Notes under the pieces: model-generated | What the model was told of the DNA's origin: nothing | Database searches by the model: none | The model's input: only the letters and a program-made list of their open reading frames with translations | Program-made: the position numbers and the translations under genes | In this document: positions 49,064 to 59,392 of the stretch, piece after piece | Layout of the letters: the number at the start of each line of letters is the position of its first letter | Position numbering within the stretch: the stretch's first letter is position 1 | DNA from: Streptomyces sp. WAC08241 | Lineage (GTDB): Bacteria > Actinomycetota > Actinomycetes > Streptomycetales > Streptomycetaceae | Direction: 5' to 3' | Assembly: GCA_007858575.1 (NCBI GenBank) | Contig: CP042279.1 | Coordinates: 3,038,001 to 3,102,000 of the forward strand | DNA: 64,000 bases

Positions 49064-49936
49064 CACCGCCCCGCAGGCCAAGGCGGACGACCTCGCCGGC
49101 CTGGAGGCCGGGCTCGACGCCCTGGACGCGGTCGAGATCCGCCGCACCCCGGTCCGCGAGGTCCTCGTCAAGAAGGTCCTCCCGCCCACCCTCGCCGTCG
49201 CCCTGGTCCTCGTCGTCTGGCAGGTCCTCGTCTCGGCGGGGATCACCGAGGAGACTAAGCTGCCCGCGCCGTCCGCGGTGTGGGACGGCCTGGTCGACAT
49301 GTGGCTCCAGGCACCCTGCTCGAAGTCATCTGGACCAGCGTGTCCCGCGGCCTGGCCGGCTTCCTGCTGGCCCTGGCCATCGGCACCCCGCTGGGCCTGC
49401 TCGTGGCCCGGGTGAAGTTCGTGCGCGCCGCGATCGGCCCGATCCTGTCCGGTCTGCAGTCGCTGCCCTCGGTGGCGTGGGTGCCGCCGGCCGTGCTCTG
49501 GTTCGGCCTGAACGACGCGATGATGTTCACCGTCATCCTGCTCGGCGCCGTCCCGTCCATCGCCAACGGCCTGGTCTCCGGCGTGGACCAGGTCCCGCCG
49601 CTGTTCCTGCGGGCCGGCCGCACCATGGGCGCCACCGGCCTCAAGGGCACCTGGCACGTGGTCCTGCCGGCCGCGCTGCCCGGCTACCTGGCGGGCCTGA
49701 AGCAGGGCTGGGCGTTCTCCTGGCGCTCGCTGATGGCCGCGGAGATCATCGCCTCCTCGCCGGACCTGGGCCTGGGCCTGGGCCAGCTCCTGGAGAACGG
49801 CCGCAACAACATCGACCTGCCCGGCGTGTTCCTGGCGATCCTGCTGATCCTGGTCGTCGGCATCGCGATCGACCTGCTGATCTTCAGCCCGCTGGAGCGG
49901 TGGGTGCTCCGCAGCCGCGGCCTGCTCGTGAAGTGA
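49050..49936 (+). CDS. ssuC: Sulfonate ABC transporter, permease
   Basis: About 296 residues with six membrane helices: PTLAVALVLVVWQVLVSAGI, GLAGFLLALAIGTPLGLLVA, MMFTVILLGAVPSIANGLVS and GVFLAILLILVVGIAIDLLI among them. The EAA loop that docks on SsuB is RAGRTMGATGLKGTWHVVLP. One G run is short near 49311 (after DMWLQ). Its start lies inside the end of ssuB, so the two are coupled. The N-terminal 40 residues are charged and cytosolic. Confidence 0.92.
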
Positions 49937-49952
49937 AGTGAGCCGAACCACC

Positions 49953-50710
49953 ATGAACCACCGCCCCGTCCTCCTCGTGATCGCCCACGGCAGCTGCGAC
50001 CCGCGGCACGCGGCCACCGTCCAGGCGCTGGTGCGCCGGGCCGGCGCGCTGCGGCCGGGGCTGCGCGTGGAGACGGCGTTCCTGGACTTCAACCTGCCGT
50101 CGGTGACGGGGTCCTCGACCGGCTCGCCGCCGAGAGGGTACGGGACGTGGTGGCGCTGCCGCTGCTCCTGACCCGGGCCTTCCACGCGAAGGCGGACGTG
50201 CCGGCCGTCCTGCGGCAGGCCCCCGCCTCCCGCGGATCCGGCAGGCGGAGGTCCTGGGCCCGTCGCCGCTGCTCGTCGCGGCGGTGGAACGTCGGTTGTA
50301 CGAGGCCGGGCCCGGGCCCGGCGACAAGAGCGCGACCGGGGTCGTCCTGGCCTCGGCGGGCTCCACCGACCCGGAGGCGATCGCGGTGATCGCAGAAACG
50401 GCGCGGGAGCTGCGGCGCACCGGTTGGTGCTCCGTGCGGCCCGCGTTCGCCTCCGCTGTGATGGCCGGGGCGTCCCCGCACGGAGGACGCCGTACGGGCG
50501 CTGCGCGCCGAGCCGGGCGTCCGGCGGGTGGCGGTCGCCCCGTACGTGATCGCGCCGGGGCGCCTCCCGGACCGGATCGCCGCGGGCGCGGCGGAGGCGG
50601 ACGTCCTCGCGGGCGTGCTCGGCCCCTCGCCCGAGCTGGCCCGACTGCTGCTCGCCCGGTACGACGGGGCGGCGCGGGCGGCCGAGCGGGTGGAGGCGGC
50701 GGCCGTCTGA
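49953..50710 (+). CDS. CbiX/SirB-type sirohydrochlorin chelatase
   Basis: About 254 residues made of two CbiX repeats. The first begins RPVLLVIAHGSCDPRHAATV with the active-site HGS; VVALPLLLTRAFHAKADVPA carries the second active-site histidine. The second repeat is VVLASAGSTDPEAIAVIAET and RRVAVAPYVIAPGRLPDRIA. The family inserts Fe or Co into sirohydrochlorin. Next to a siroheme-dependent CysI, iron insertion for siroheme is the natural reading. Frames change near 50110, 50225 and 50472. The start may be GTG 49938 or ATG 49953. It follows ssuC by 16 bases and ends the operon. Confidence 0.85.
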
Positions 50711-50732
50711 GGCGGCGCGGCCGACCGGGCGG

Positions 50733-51304
50733 TCAGCCCTTCGGGTTCCGGCCGCTGATCGCCAGGGCGCGGTCGAGCGGCGGGGCGTCGTCGGGGACGT
50801 CGACCGGAGCGGCGAAGCCCTCGTACTGGCGGTAGACCTCGGCGTGCTCCTCGACGACGCCGAGGACGAAGGCCGCCGTCCCCTCCGGCAGCGCGAACCC
50901 CTGGCCCGTGGAGCGGGCGAGGTCCCAGCCGTGCAGGGCGAGTTCCTTGACGACCAGGGACGCGATCTCGGGGCCGGCATCGCGGTGAACCCGAGGTCGA
51001 CCTCGCCCTCCCAGGCCCCGGGCCGCTCCCAGGCGGCCAGCGCCCGGTCGAGCCGGGCCGCGTACGCCCCGGCCCAGTCGGGCTCCCCGGCGAAGTCCCG
51101 CTCGGCGGTCTCCTCGGGGAGCGGGGTCCGCAGGGCGCGGTGTTCGAGGCCGTGCGCGGAGTAGGCGACCAGGTGGTTGGCGAGTGCGCGGACGGTCCAG
51201 CCGTCGCAGACGGAGGGCGCCGCGAGCTGCTCGTCGGTGACGCCCCGGGCGACCCGGCTCGCCTCGGCGGCGCAGACGGTGAGGTGGGTGTGGATGTCGT
51301 TCAT
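50733..51304 (-). CDS. Mycothiol-dependent maleylpyruvate isomerase family protein (DinB fold)
   Basis: About 190 residues. MNDIHTHLTVCAAEASRVAR, then CDGWTVRALANHLVAYSAHG, is the metal-site helix with the W-x-V-x-D-L-x-x-H-like pattern. VVKELALHGWDLARSTGQGF holds the second and third metal histidine region (HGWDLA). The C-terminus PDDAPPLDRALAISGRNP is typical of the TIGR03083/TIGR03086 groups. The actual substrate is unknown; most of these proteins are mycothiol S-transferases. One frame change lies near 50985. It faces the chelatase gene. Confidence 0.85.
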
Positions 51305-51331
51305 GCCCCGACGCTACGGAGCGGCCCGCCA

Positions 51332-51406
51332 CCCGGTCTTGAACTTTCGCGACACCCCGGTCTTCGCGACCTCCCGGTTCTCGTGACGCCCCGGCTTCCG
51401 CGACAC
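51332..51406. repeat. Imperfect direct repeats upstream of crtY
   Basis: Four copies of a CCCGG-TCTT-CGCGAC-like unit start near 51332, 51357, 51373 and 51389, with 16-25 base spacing. They lie in the divergent gap between the isomerase gene and crtY and could be binding sites for a carotenoid regulator, or simple duplication. The rest of the gap to 51550 shows no gene. Confidence 0.4.
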
Positions 51407-51550
51407 CTCCGTCTCCTCCGTCTCCTCCGCCGTCGCCGCATCCGCCGCCCCCGATGGGCCGAATGCAGCACGGGGCCACGCATCGCCCCCGTTCCCGGGT
51501 AGACCCACCGGGACCGCTTCCGAGGTGACGTGAGGGGGTGACGGGCGCCC

Positions 51551-52798
51551 ATGGACGTCGGCACCGAGGTGGACGCCGGTACCGAGGTGGACATCGGTAC
51601 CGAGGTGGACGCCGGTACCGAGGTCGTCGTCGTCGGGGGCGGCGCGGCCGGGCTGTCCTCGCGTGGCGGCTGCTCGCCCCTCCGGACGGCGTCCCCGCCC
51701 CCGCGTCACCCTCGTCGAGGCGCCGCCGGCCCGCTGCGGCCCCCGGAGCGCACCTGGTGCTTCTGGGAGGCCGGGCCGGGCGCGTACGACTCCTTCCTGA
51801 CCGCGAGCTGGGGCGGGCTCCGGGTGCGGGGCCCGACGGTTCGGGACCCGTGCGCTCCCTCGGGGGCCTGCGGTACAAGATGCTGCGCTCCGGGGAGTTC
51901 GAGCGGGGCCTGCGGCCGCGGCTCTCCGCGCTGCGCCGGGTCGAGGCCGTCGTCGAGGAGGTCGCCGACGGGCCGGACGGCGCCGTCGTCACCTGCCGGG
52001 CGGCCGACGGGACCGTCGCGCGGCTCCGGGCCCGCTGGGTCTTCGACTCCCGGCCGCCCGCCGCCGCGCCGCCCGCCCGCACCGCCCTGCTCCAGCACTT
52101 CCGGGGCTGGTTCGTGCGGACCGAACGCCCGGTGTTCGCGCCGGACGTCGTCGAGCTGATGGACTTCCGCACGCCCCAGCCGGCACACGGCCTCTCCTTC
52201 GGCTACGTCCTCCCACCGGCCCGTGCGAGGCGCTCGTCGAGTACACCGAGTTCGGCCGGGCCCCGCTGACGACCGCCGCCTACGACCGGGCCCTGGCCCG
52301 GTACACCGGGGACGTGCTGGGGCTCGGTCCTTCCGGGTGCTCGACACCGAGCAGGGGCCATTCCGATGAGCGACGGGCGCCACCCCGCGGGGCCGGCCGG
52401 CACGTCTTCCGGATCGGGGCGGCGGGCGGGGCCGTCCGTCCCTCCACCGGGTACGCCTTCGCGGCGATCCAGCGCCAGGCGCGGGCCGTCGCGGACGCCG
52501 TGCACGGGGCCGCCGCCCGGTGCCCCCGCCCGCGTACTCCTCCCGGGCGCTCGCGATGGACTCCGTCCTGCTGCGCGGGCTCGACACGGGGCGGATCGAC
52601 GGCCCGGCCTTCTTCACCCGGCTCTTCGCGCGCGTGCCCTGCGAGCGGCTGCTCCGCTTCCTGGACGGCGCCACGGGCCCGGCCGAGGAGTTCTCCATCG
52701 GGCTGCGCACGCCCGTCCCCGCCATGCTCGCACGGCGGCCGAAGTCCCCTACTCCCCCGGCGCCCCCGCCCGGGACCGCACCAGGAGGCCCCCGATGA
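51551..52798 (+). CDS. crtY: Lycopene beta-cyclase
   Basis: About 420 residues of the CrtY FAD-dependent type. Dinucleotide loop: EVVVVGGGAAGLS. Substrate region: PERTWCFWEAGPGAYDSFLT, FRGWFVRTERPVFAPDVVEL and ALVEYTEFGRAPLTTAAYDR, with the catalytic FxEET-like acidic stretch, then GGAVRPSTGYAFAAIQRQAR. The C-terminus is LLRGLDTGRIDGPAFFTRLF. It converts lycopene to beta-carotene. The first 25 residues are an 18-base repeat coding GTEVDx four times, ahead of the normal start of the fold. At least six frame changes occur (for example near 51660, 51745, 52215 and 52335). The stop overlaps the crtU start (ATGA). Confidence 0.9.
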
Positions 52799-54382
52799 CC
52801 GGCCGTGAACCCCTCTCAGCTCCGGAACGGACCCCGGACCGGGCCACGGCGCCGCGCCGCGGCTGCGACTGCCGGGCGGCCGTCCTGCCCGCGCACCCCG
52901 GGCGGGCCCGGGCGGACCGGGACGGGCCGCGCTGCGCCGTCGTCGGGGCGGGATCGCGGGCCTCGCCGCCGCCACCCTGCTCGCGGAGCGCGGAGTCCGC
53001 GTCACCCTGTACGAGCGGGAGGCGTCGCTCGGCGGCCGGCTCGCCGGATGGCCCGTGGAGCTGGCGGACGGCTCCTCCGCGACGATGAGCCGCGGCTTCC
53101 ACGCCTTCTTCCGCCAGTACTACAACCTGCGCGGGCTGCTGCGGCGGGTCGACCCGGGCCTGGAGAAGCTGCGGCCGCTGCCCGACTACCCCCTGCTGCA
53201 CGGCTCGGGCCTGTACGACAGCTTCGCGCGCGTCCCCCGCACGCCGCCGTGGAGCGCCGTGGGCTTCGCCGCGCTCAGCCCCTCCTTCGGCGTGCGGGAC
53301 CTGGCCCGGATGAACCCCCGGGCCGCGCTGCCCCTCCTGGACGTGCGCCTGCCCGGCGTCCACGAGCGGTACGACGACGTCAGCGCGCGGGAGCTGCTCG
53401 ACCGGATCCGCTTCCCGGAGAAGGCCCGGCACCTGGCGTTCGAGGTCTTCTCCCGCAGCTTCTTCGCCGACCCCGGGGAGCTGTCGGCGGCCGAACTCGC
53501 CCTGATGTTCCACATCTACTTCCTGGGCTCCTCCGAGGGGCTGCTCTTCGACGTGCCCGACGAGCCGTATCCGCAGGCCCTGTGGGAGCCCCTCGCCCGC
53601 TACCTCGAAGGTCACGGCGTCGACGTCCGTACGGGCGCCCCCGTCGACCGGGTCGAGACCGCGCCGGGCGGCGGCCACCTGGTCCACGGCCCGAGCGGTA
53701 CGGAACGCGTCGACGCCCTCGTCCTCGCGCTCGACACCGCCGGGCTCCGGGCCGTCGCGGCGGCCTCGCCGACCCTGTGCGACGAGGCCTGGCGCACCCG
53801 GGTCGCCGCCCTGCGCACGGCCCCGCCGTTCCTGGTCACCCGGCTCTGGCTGGACCGCCCCGTCGCCCCGGACCGGCCCGGCTTCCTCGGGACCGGGGGC
53901 TACGGTCCGCTGGACAACATCAGCGTCCTCGACCGCTGGAGGGCGAGGCCGCCCGCTGGGCCGGGAAGACCGGCGGCTCCGTGGTCGAGCTCCACGCCTA
54001 CGCGGCGGACGCGGCGGCGGGCCCGGCCCCGGTGGGGCGGGAGCTGGTCGAGCAGCTCCACCGCGTGTACCCGGAGACGGCGGGCGCGCGGATCGTCGAC
54101 CGGCGCGACGAGTGGCGGCAGGACTGCCCGCTCTTCGCCGTCGGCGGCCACGCGGACCGGCCCGCCGTCGAGACCCCGGACCCCACCGTCACCGTCGCCG
54201 GCGACCTGGTCCGCACCGACCTGCCGGTGGCGCTGATGGAACGGGCCGCCACGACGGGCTTCCTGGCGGCCAACGCGCACCTGTGGCGCTGGGGCCTGCG
54301 GGGCCAGACGCTGTGGACGGTGCCCCGGCGGGGCCGGTCGGCCCTGCTGAGGGCGGCGGCGCGGGCGTACGGAGAGTACTGA
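52795..54382 (+). CDS. crtU: Beta-carotene desaturase/methyltransferase (isorenieratene synthase)
   Basis: About 529 residues. The FAD loop is VVGAGIAGLAAATLLAERGV then YEREASLGGRLAGW. The CrtU-type signature MSRGFHAFFRQYYNLRGLLR is followed by ALMFHIYFLGSSEGLLFDVP, and a C-terminal FAD site is VTVAGDLVRTDLPVALMERA. It aromatises both beta-ionone rings of beta-carotene with a methyl shift, giving isorenieratene. Two G runs are short, near 52952 (in VVGAGIAG) and 53938. The start ATG follows AGGAGG and overlaps the crtY stop. The N-terminal 50 residues before the FAD loop are unusually long. Confidence 0.88.
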
Positions 54383-54444
54383 CCGCTTCCCGGGGCCCGG
54401 GCGCCGCCCCCGTACGGGGAAGTCCCGGGCCCCACCGCCGTACC

Positions 54445-55435
54445 TCAGCCCGGGAACAGCCCCCGTGCCCGCAGCGACCAGCGCCGCTCGGCGTACGCCA
54501 GGTCGTCGCGCCACAGGCGGCCCGCCGCCGCCCGCATCGCCGGGCGGAGGAGGGGGCCGCCAGGCGGGCCACGGCGAACCCCCGCCGGTCCGAACCGGCG
54601 ACGACGGCCTCCACGACGGCGGTGCGCGGGCGCCGGGCGCCCGCCGGGGTCAGGGGCGTCGCGTGCGTCTCGACCACCGACCCCGCCCCTCGCCCTCCGT
54701 GATCCGCATGACGACCGTCCGGGGCCCGGGGCGGTGAACACGGCCCGCACGGGCACCACGACCCGCCCGGCCACCTTGAAGGACACCTCCACCTCCAGCG
54801 CGTCGTCCTCCTCGGTCGGGGTCCGCAGCACCTCCAGGTCGACGAAGGAGTACGGGTGGAGCCAGGCGCCGTGCCAGGGTCGAGCCGGTTGGCGACGACG
54901 TCCTCCGGCTCGCAGGTCCCCACGCCCGTGTAGACGGCGGCGACCGCCCCGCCCGCCGGCGGGCGTTCGGGCACGGCGGGCCGTTCCGTCGGGGTCTCGC
55001 CGCCCGCCCGGTCGAGCCTGACCCAGAGCAGCGTCCCGTCGTCGTGGACGGGCCACGGCGACCAGCCCGCGAAGGGGCCGCCGTCCAGGGCGAGTCCGTG
55101 CCAGTGGCAGATCAGGGTCCCGCACCGCACGACGCTGTCCTTCAGCGGCGCCCCCAGGTGCGGGCAGGCCCCCGGGCCCGCGTGGGGCGTCCCTTCCGCG
55201 TCGCGCCACAGGACCAGTTCCGTGCCCGCCACGGTCCGTCCGAGCGGCCGGCCGTCGCGGAGGTCAGGCTGCCGCCGACGACGAACCAGTTGCCCGAGGG
55301 GCGGGCCCCGGCGCGGTCGAGGGCCTCGGCGATCAGGGCCGGTTTGGCCTCCCGCCACGTGGGCCACTGCCGGTCCCAGGGGACGGCGTTCCGGCGCAGC
55401 CGCAGCGGGATCTCCGGCCTCCGCATCGCGCTCAC
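54445..55435 (-). CDS. Rieske non-heme iron oxygenase (DUF5914 type) of the carotenoid cluster
   Basis: About 330 residues. The N-terminal Rieske domain has CPHLGAPLKDSVVRCG then ICHWHGLAL, that is C-x-H...C-x2-H for a 2Fe-2S cluster. Downstream, DPWHGAWLH matches the D-x2-H-x4-H mononuclear iron motif of Rieske oxygenases, so it looks like a complete oxygenase and not just a ferredoxin. The C-terminal part has VEVSFKVAGRVVVPVRAVFT and AERRWSLRARGLFPG. Frames change near 55260, 54885, 54705 and 54555. GTG 55435 follows GGAGG and sits 16 bases after the crtB stop. It could oxidise ring methyl or ring carbons of the aromatic carotenoid; the substrate is inferred from context only. Confidence 0.8.
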
Positions 55436-55451
55436 CGCTCGCCGCCTCCCG

Positions 55452-56489
55452 TCATGCGTGTCGTACGCGTCGTGCGGTCGAGCTCGGCCCCGCTCCTCGC
55501 CCACGTCCTGCGCACCTCCGTGCGCGGAACCGCCGGGACGGCGGGGCGGTGCGGGCGCGCCCCGGCAGGGTGCGGGCGGCGAGGGCGGCCACCAGGCCGC
55601 GTCCCGCCACGGACGCCCTGCGGCGGCGGCCGACGACCGCCCGCCGGTGCACCGCCGCGTACCCGTCCCGCTCGATGGCCGTCAGGATGTCCCGGTACAG
55701 CACGAAGGCGGTGCGGACGCAGGGCGCCGACACGGGGCGAGCCGGGCGATGCCGGGTTCGGCCTCGCGGTAGACGCCCCGGGTCAGGGCGGCGGCGGCCC
55801 GCAGCGCGGCGGTGATCCGGGCGTCCCGGCAGCCGGTCATCCTGCTCCACGTCAGCAGGTCGGGGTCGACCCCGTACGCGGCGAGGAGGTCCAGGGAAGG
55901 TAGACGCGGCCCCGGTCGAGGTCCTCGCCCACGTCCCGGAGGAAGTTGGTGAGCTGGAAGGCCCGGCCGAGCGCCGCCGCGTACGGCTCGGCCTCCTCAC
56001 GGGGACGACGGTCCCGAGGACGGGGACCATCTGGAGCCCGATGACGGCCGCCGAGCCGTGCATGTAGGCGTGGAGGTCGGCGTAGGTCGCGTACCGCTCG
56101 ACCGTCAGGTCGCTGCGCATCGAGGTCAGGAAGTCGGTGAAGTGGCGCTCCGGGATGTGGTGGCGGGCGCGGGCGTCGGCCGCCGCCATCACCACCGGTT
56201 CGCGGACCTCCCCGCCCCGGACGGCGTGCCGCCACTGGCTCTCCAGGACGTCCAGGGCGGCGGAGCGCTCCTCCGTCGTCGCGTCGGTGCCCAGGTCGTC
56301 GACGATGTCGTCGGCGCGCCGCGCGAAGCCGTACAGGGCGTGGACGGCCGAGCGCCGGTCGACCGGCAGGAGGCGGGTGGCCAGGAAGTACGTCCTGCCG
56401 TGGCGGGCGTTCAGGCGCCGGCAGGCGGTGTACGCGGCCCGCAGGCGGGGGTCGGTGATGCCCGCCGCGTCCAGCTCCCGGGCCGTCAT
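55452..56489 (-). CDS. crtB: Phytoene synthase
   Basis: About 345 residues. The two aspartate-rich motifs are in [16 protein letters not shown] (first DxxxD) and [17 protein letters not shown] (second). [40 protein letters not shown] and [20 protein letters not shown] are family landmarks. It condenses two GGPP to phytoene. Frames change near 56000, 55905, 55850 and 55780 or so. The start ATG overlaps the crtI stop (ATGA), so it is coupled to crtI. Confidence 0.93.
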   Translation of the reverse strand: MTARELDAAGITDPRLRAAYTACRRLNARHGRTYFLATRLLPVDRRSAVHALYGFARRADDIVDDLGTDATTEERSAALDVLESQWRHAVRGGEVREPVVMAAADARARHHIPERHFTDFLTSMRSDLTVERYATYADLHAYMHGSAAVIGLQMVPVLGTVVPVRRPSRTRRRSAGPSSSPTSSGTWARTSTGAASTFPGPPRRVRGRPRPADVEQDDRLPGRPDHRRAAGRRRPDPGRLPRGRTRHRPARPVSAPCVRTAFVLYRDILTAIERDGYAAVHRRAVVGRRRRASVAGRGLVAALAARTLPGRARTAPPSRRFRARRCAGRGRGAGPSSTARRVRHA

Positions 56490-58034
56490 CGCGCGGCCCC
56501 GCTCGTGCCGGGCACCCGGGTCCGGTCCGCGCCGGACCGCGCGGGGCGGCGGCCGGGGCGGGCGGGGCCGCCGGTGATCCGGGCCGCCGCGAGCTTCCCG
56601 GAGACCAGCACCGTGGGGACGCCGACGCCGGGGGTGGTGCCGCAGCCGGCGAGGACGGCGTTGGCCGTGCCCCGCACCAGGTTCCGGGGCCGGAAGGGGC
56701 CGGTCTGGGCGAAGGTGTGGGCGGCGGAGAAGGGGGTCCCGGCGGCGTGCCCCGGGCCGTCCAGTCCGCCGGGGTCACCAGGGCCTCCTCCTGGACCGAG
56801 TCGCCGAATCCTTCGAGGCCCCGGCGTTCGAGTTCGCGGACGAGGGCGTCGCGGTAGCGCGGGCCGAGGTCGCCCCAGTGGGCGGCGTCCGGTCCGGTCC
56901 GGGTGTTCGGACAGGGGCGAGGACGTAGTGCAGGTGGCGGCCGGGCGGGGCGAGGGAGGGGTCGGTGGCCGTGGGCCGGGTGACGAGCAGCGAGGGGTCG
57001 CTCATCAGGCGCCCCCGGTCGATCAGCTCGTGGAACGTGCCTCCCACGCCGTCCCGAAGGAGAGCGTGTGGTGGGCGAGTTCGGGCCAGGTGCGGTCCGT
57101 CCCCGCGTGGATCACGACCGCGCTCGGGGAGTGCCGCAGTCGGACGGGGCGGCGGGGCTCGCGTCCGAGGAGGCCGTAGGTGACGGGCAGGTCGGGGTGA
57201 GGACCACCGCGTCGCAGGGGATCCGGCCGTGCTCGGTGAGGACGGCGGTGACGCGCTCGCCCCGGCGTTCGAGCGCGGTGACCGGCTCGTCGTACCGGAC
57301 GGTGCCGCCGGCCCGTACCACCGCGTCCGCCATGGCCGCCGGTACGGCGTGCATCCCGCCGCGCGGGAAGTAGACCCCGGCGACCGTGTCCATGTAGGAG
57401 ATCACCGCGTAGGCGGCCAGGGCCCGGAGGGCGCCACGCCCGCGTACAGGGCCTGGAAGGAGAAGACGCGCCGCAGCCGCTCGTCCGCCAGGAAGCGGGC
57501 CACGGCCCGGTCGAGCCGGCCGAAGCCGCCGAGGGCGGCGAGCCGGGCGAGGTCGGGGTGGAGGAGCTGGGCGGGGAGTCGAAGTTGGCGTCGATGAAGC
57601 GGCGCATCTGGACCGCGTACAGCTCCTCCAGCCAGCGGCGCAGCCGGCCGTACCCCGCCGCTTCGCGGGGCCGGCGAAGGCGGCGACCTCCGCCTCCATG
57701 GCGTCGGCGTCCGTGTGCACGTCGAGGCGCGTGCCGTCGGCGAACAGGGCCCGGTAGGCCGGGTGGAGCGGAACGAGGTCGACCCGGGCGCGCAGGGAGT
57801 CCCCCACCGCGCGGAAGGCGTCGTCGAGGAGGTCGGGCATGGTGAGGACGGTGGGCCCGGTGTCCGCCCGGTAGCCGCCGAGGTCGAGGCGGCCGGCGCG
57901 GCCGCCCGGCAGCGGCTCGCCCTCGACGACGGTCACCGGCGCCCGGCGCCGAGCAGGTGGAGGGCGGCGGCGAGCCCGGCGAGGCCCGCGCCCACCACGA
58001 CGACGTGGTCCGTCGGTCCGGCAATCCTCTTCAC
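56486..58034 (-). CDS. crtI: Phytoene desaturase
   Basis: About 515 residues. The FAD loop is [20 protein letters not shown] then [60 protein letters not shown] and [20 protein letters not shown] follow. The C-terminal bacterial-type CrtI signature is [20 protein letters not shown] then GKLAAARI. It makes lycopene from phytoene in four steps. At least six frame changes occur (for example 57935, 57660, 57570, 57435, 57200 and 56905). The start GTG 58034 overlaps the crtE stop (GTGA). Confidence 0.93.
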
Positions 58035-59201
58035 CGGGCCTCCCCGATCAGGACGGGCAGGGTGGGCGGTACGGGTGGTGCGGACGGTTCCGGCGGTGCG
58101 GCGGCGCGCCCCGGTTCCAGTCCGCAGGCCGCTCCGAAGAGGGCCCCGATCCGGTCCGCGGCCTCCCGCGCGAGTCCGGCGCGCGCCACCGTCTCCGCGC
58201 CCCGGGCGCACAGCTCCTCGACCCGCCGGGCGACCCGGTCCCGGGCGCCGCAGGAGACGAGCAGGTCGAGGACGCGGTCCACGTCCTCCTCGGTCGTACA
58301 GGCTCCGCCGGTGATCCGTTCCAGGAGTCCGAGCCCGGCCCGGTCCCCCAGCTCGGCGCAGCGCTCCCCGGCGACGGCCAGGAGGTAGGTCGCCTTCCCC
58401 TCCCGGATGTCCTCGCCGACCGGCTTCCCGGTGGCCGCCGGGTCGCCGAAGGCCCCGCGCACGTCGTCGTGGAGCTGGAAGGCGAGCCCGGCGGACCGGC
58501 CTGCCTCGCGGAGCGTGCGGACTGTGTCCCCGGACGCTCCCGCGAGGGTCGCGCCCAGGCCAGGGGTGCCCCATCGAGTAGAGGGCCGTCTTCAGGACGG
58601 CCGTGCGCACCGCCCGGTCGGCCGAGGCGTCGCCCGTGACCTGGGCGCGCAGGTCGAGGTACTGGCCCGCGACCATCTCCGTGCGCATCACCCGCCAGAC
58701 CCGGGCCGCCCGGGACGCCGACGGCAGCCCCGCCACGGACTCGGCGAAGGCGTCGTCGGCCCAGGCGAGGCCAGGTCGCCGGCGAGGACGGCGGCGGCGC
58801 CGCCGAAGGTGCCGCAGGGCAGCGCCCGCTCCCCGTGCCGAAGCGCGCGTCCAGTTGCACGTGCACGGCGGGGCGGCCCCGGCGCAGGGGCGAGCCGTCC
58901 ATCACGTCGTCGTGGATCAGCGCGCACGTCTGGACGAGTTCGAGGGCGGCCGCGACCCCCAGGGCCGCCGGCGTCTCGGGGCGCCGCCGCCGCTGCCGCG
59001 CAGCGCCCACCACAGGAACTCGGCGCGCAGCCGCCTGCCGCCGCCCAGGGCGAAGGCGGCCACCCGGTCGGCGACGTCGGACGCGAAGTCGGGGTCGGCG
59101 TCCGCCGCGTCCGCCGTCCGCTCCCGGAGGACGGCGGCGAGGTGCTCCTCGACGGCGGCCGGTACCCCCTCGTCTACCTGAAGTGGATCGCGCACGCGCA
59201 T
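58031..59201 (-). CDS. crtE: Geranylgeranyl diphosphate synthase
   Basis: About 390 residues. [18 protein letters not shown] is the IPP site. The first aspartate-rich motif is in [20 protein letters not shown] and the second in [29 protein letters not shown] and [20 protein letters not shown] are further landmarks. It makes the C20 precursor for CrtB. Frames change near 59000, 58840, 58775, 58560 and elsewhere. The C-terminal 50 residues are proline-rich and longer than usual. ATG 59201 is the first gene start of the leftward crtE-I-B-Rieske operon; all four genes are coupled or nearly so. Confidence 0.93.
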
Positions 59202-59392
59202 CGGTTCACCCCTCGCTCGCCGGGCGGCATCTCTTCGTCCTCACGGGTCATTCAGTACCGCCGACGGCATCGGATGCACCGTTCCTTGGGCCGCCCGGCC
59301 CAATCACCGCCCGCTGCCGCCCCCGCCCGCCCCCTCGGCGGGCGACACTGCGGGCGAGACCCGATGCGGGAGACCCCACGGAGGAGCGGTCC

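Noticed and set aside
48206..51304. A 1032-codon open frame on the minus strand opposite ssuB, ssuC and the chelatase gene
   Set aside because: Only its first 110 codons, the mycothiol-dependent isomerase N-terminus, are protein-like. The rest is the complement of real genes.
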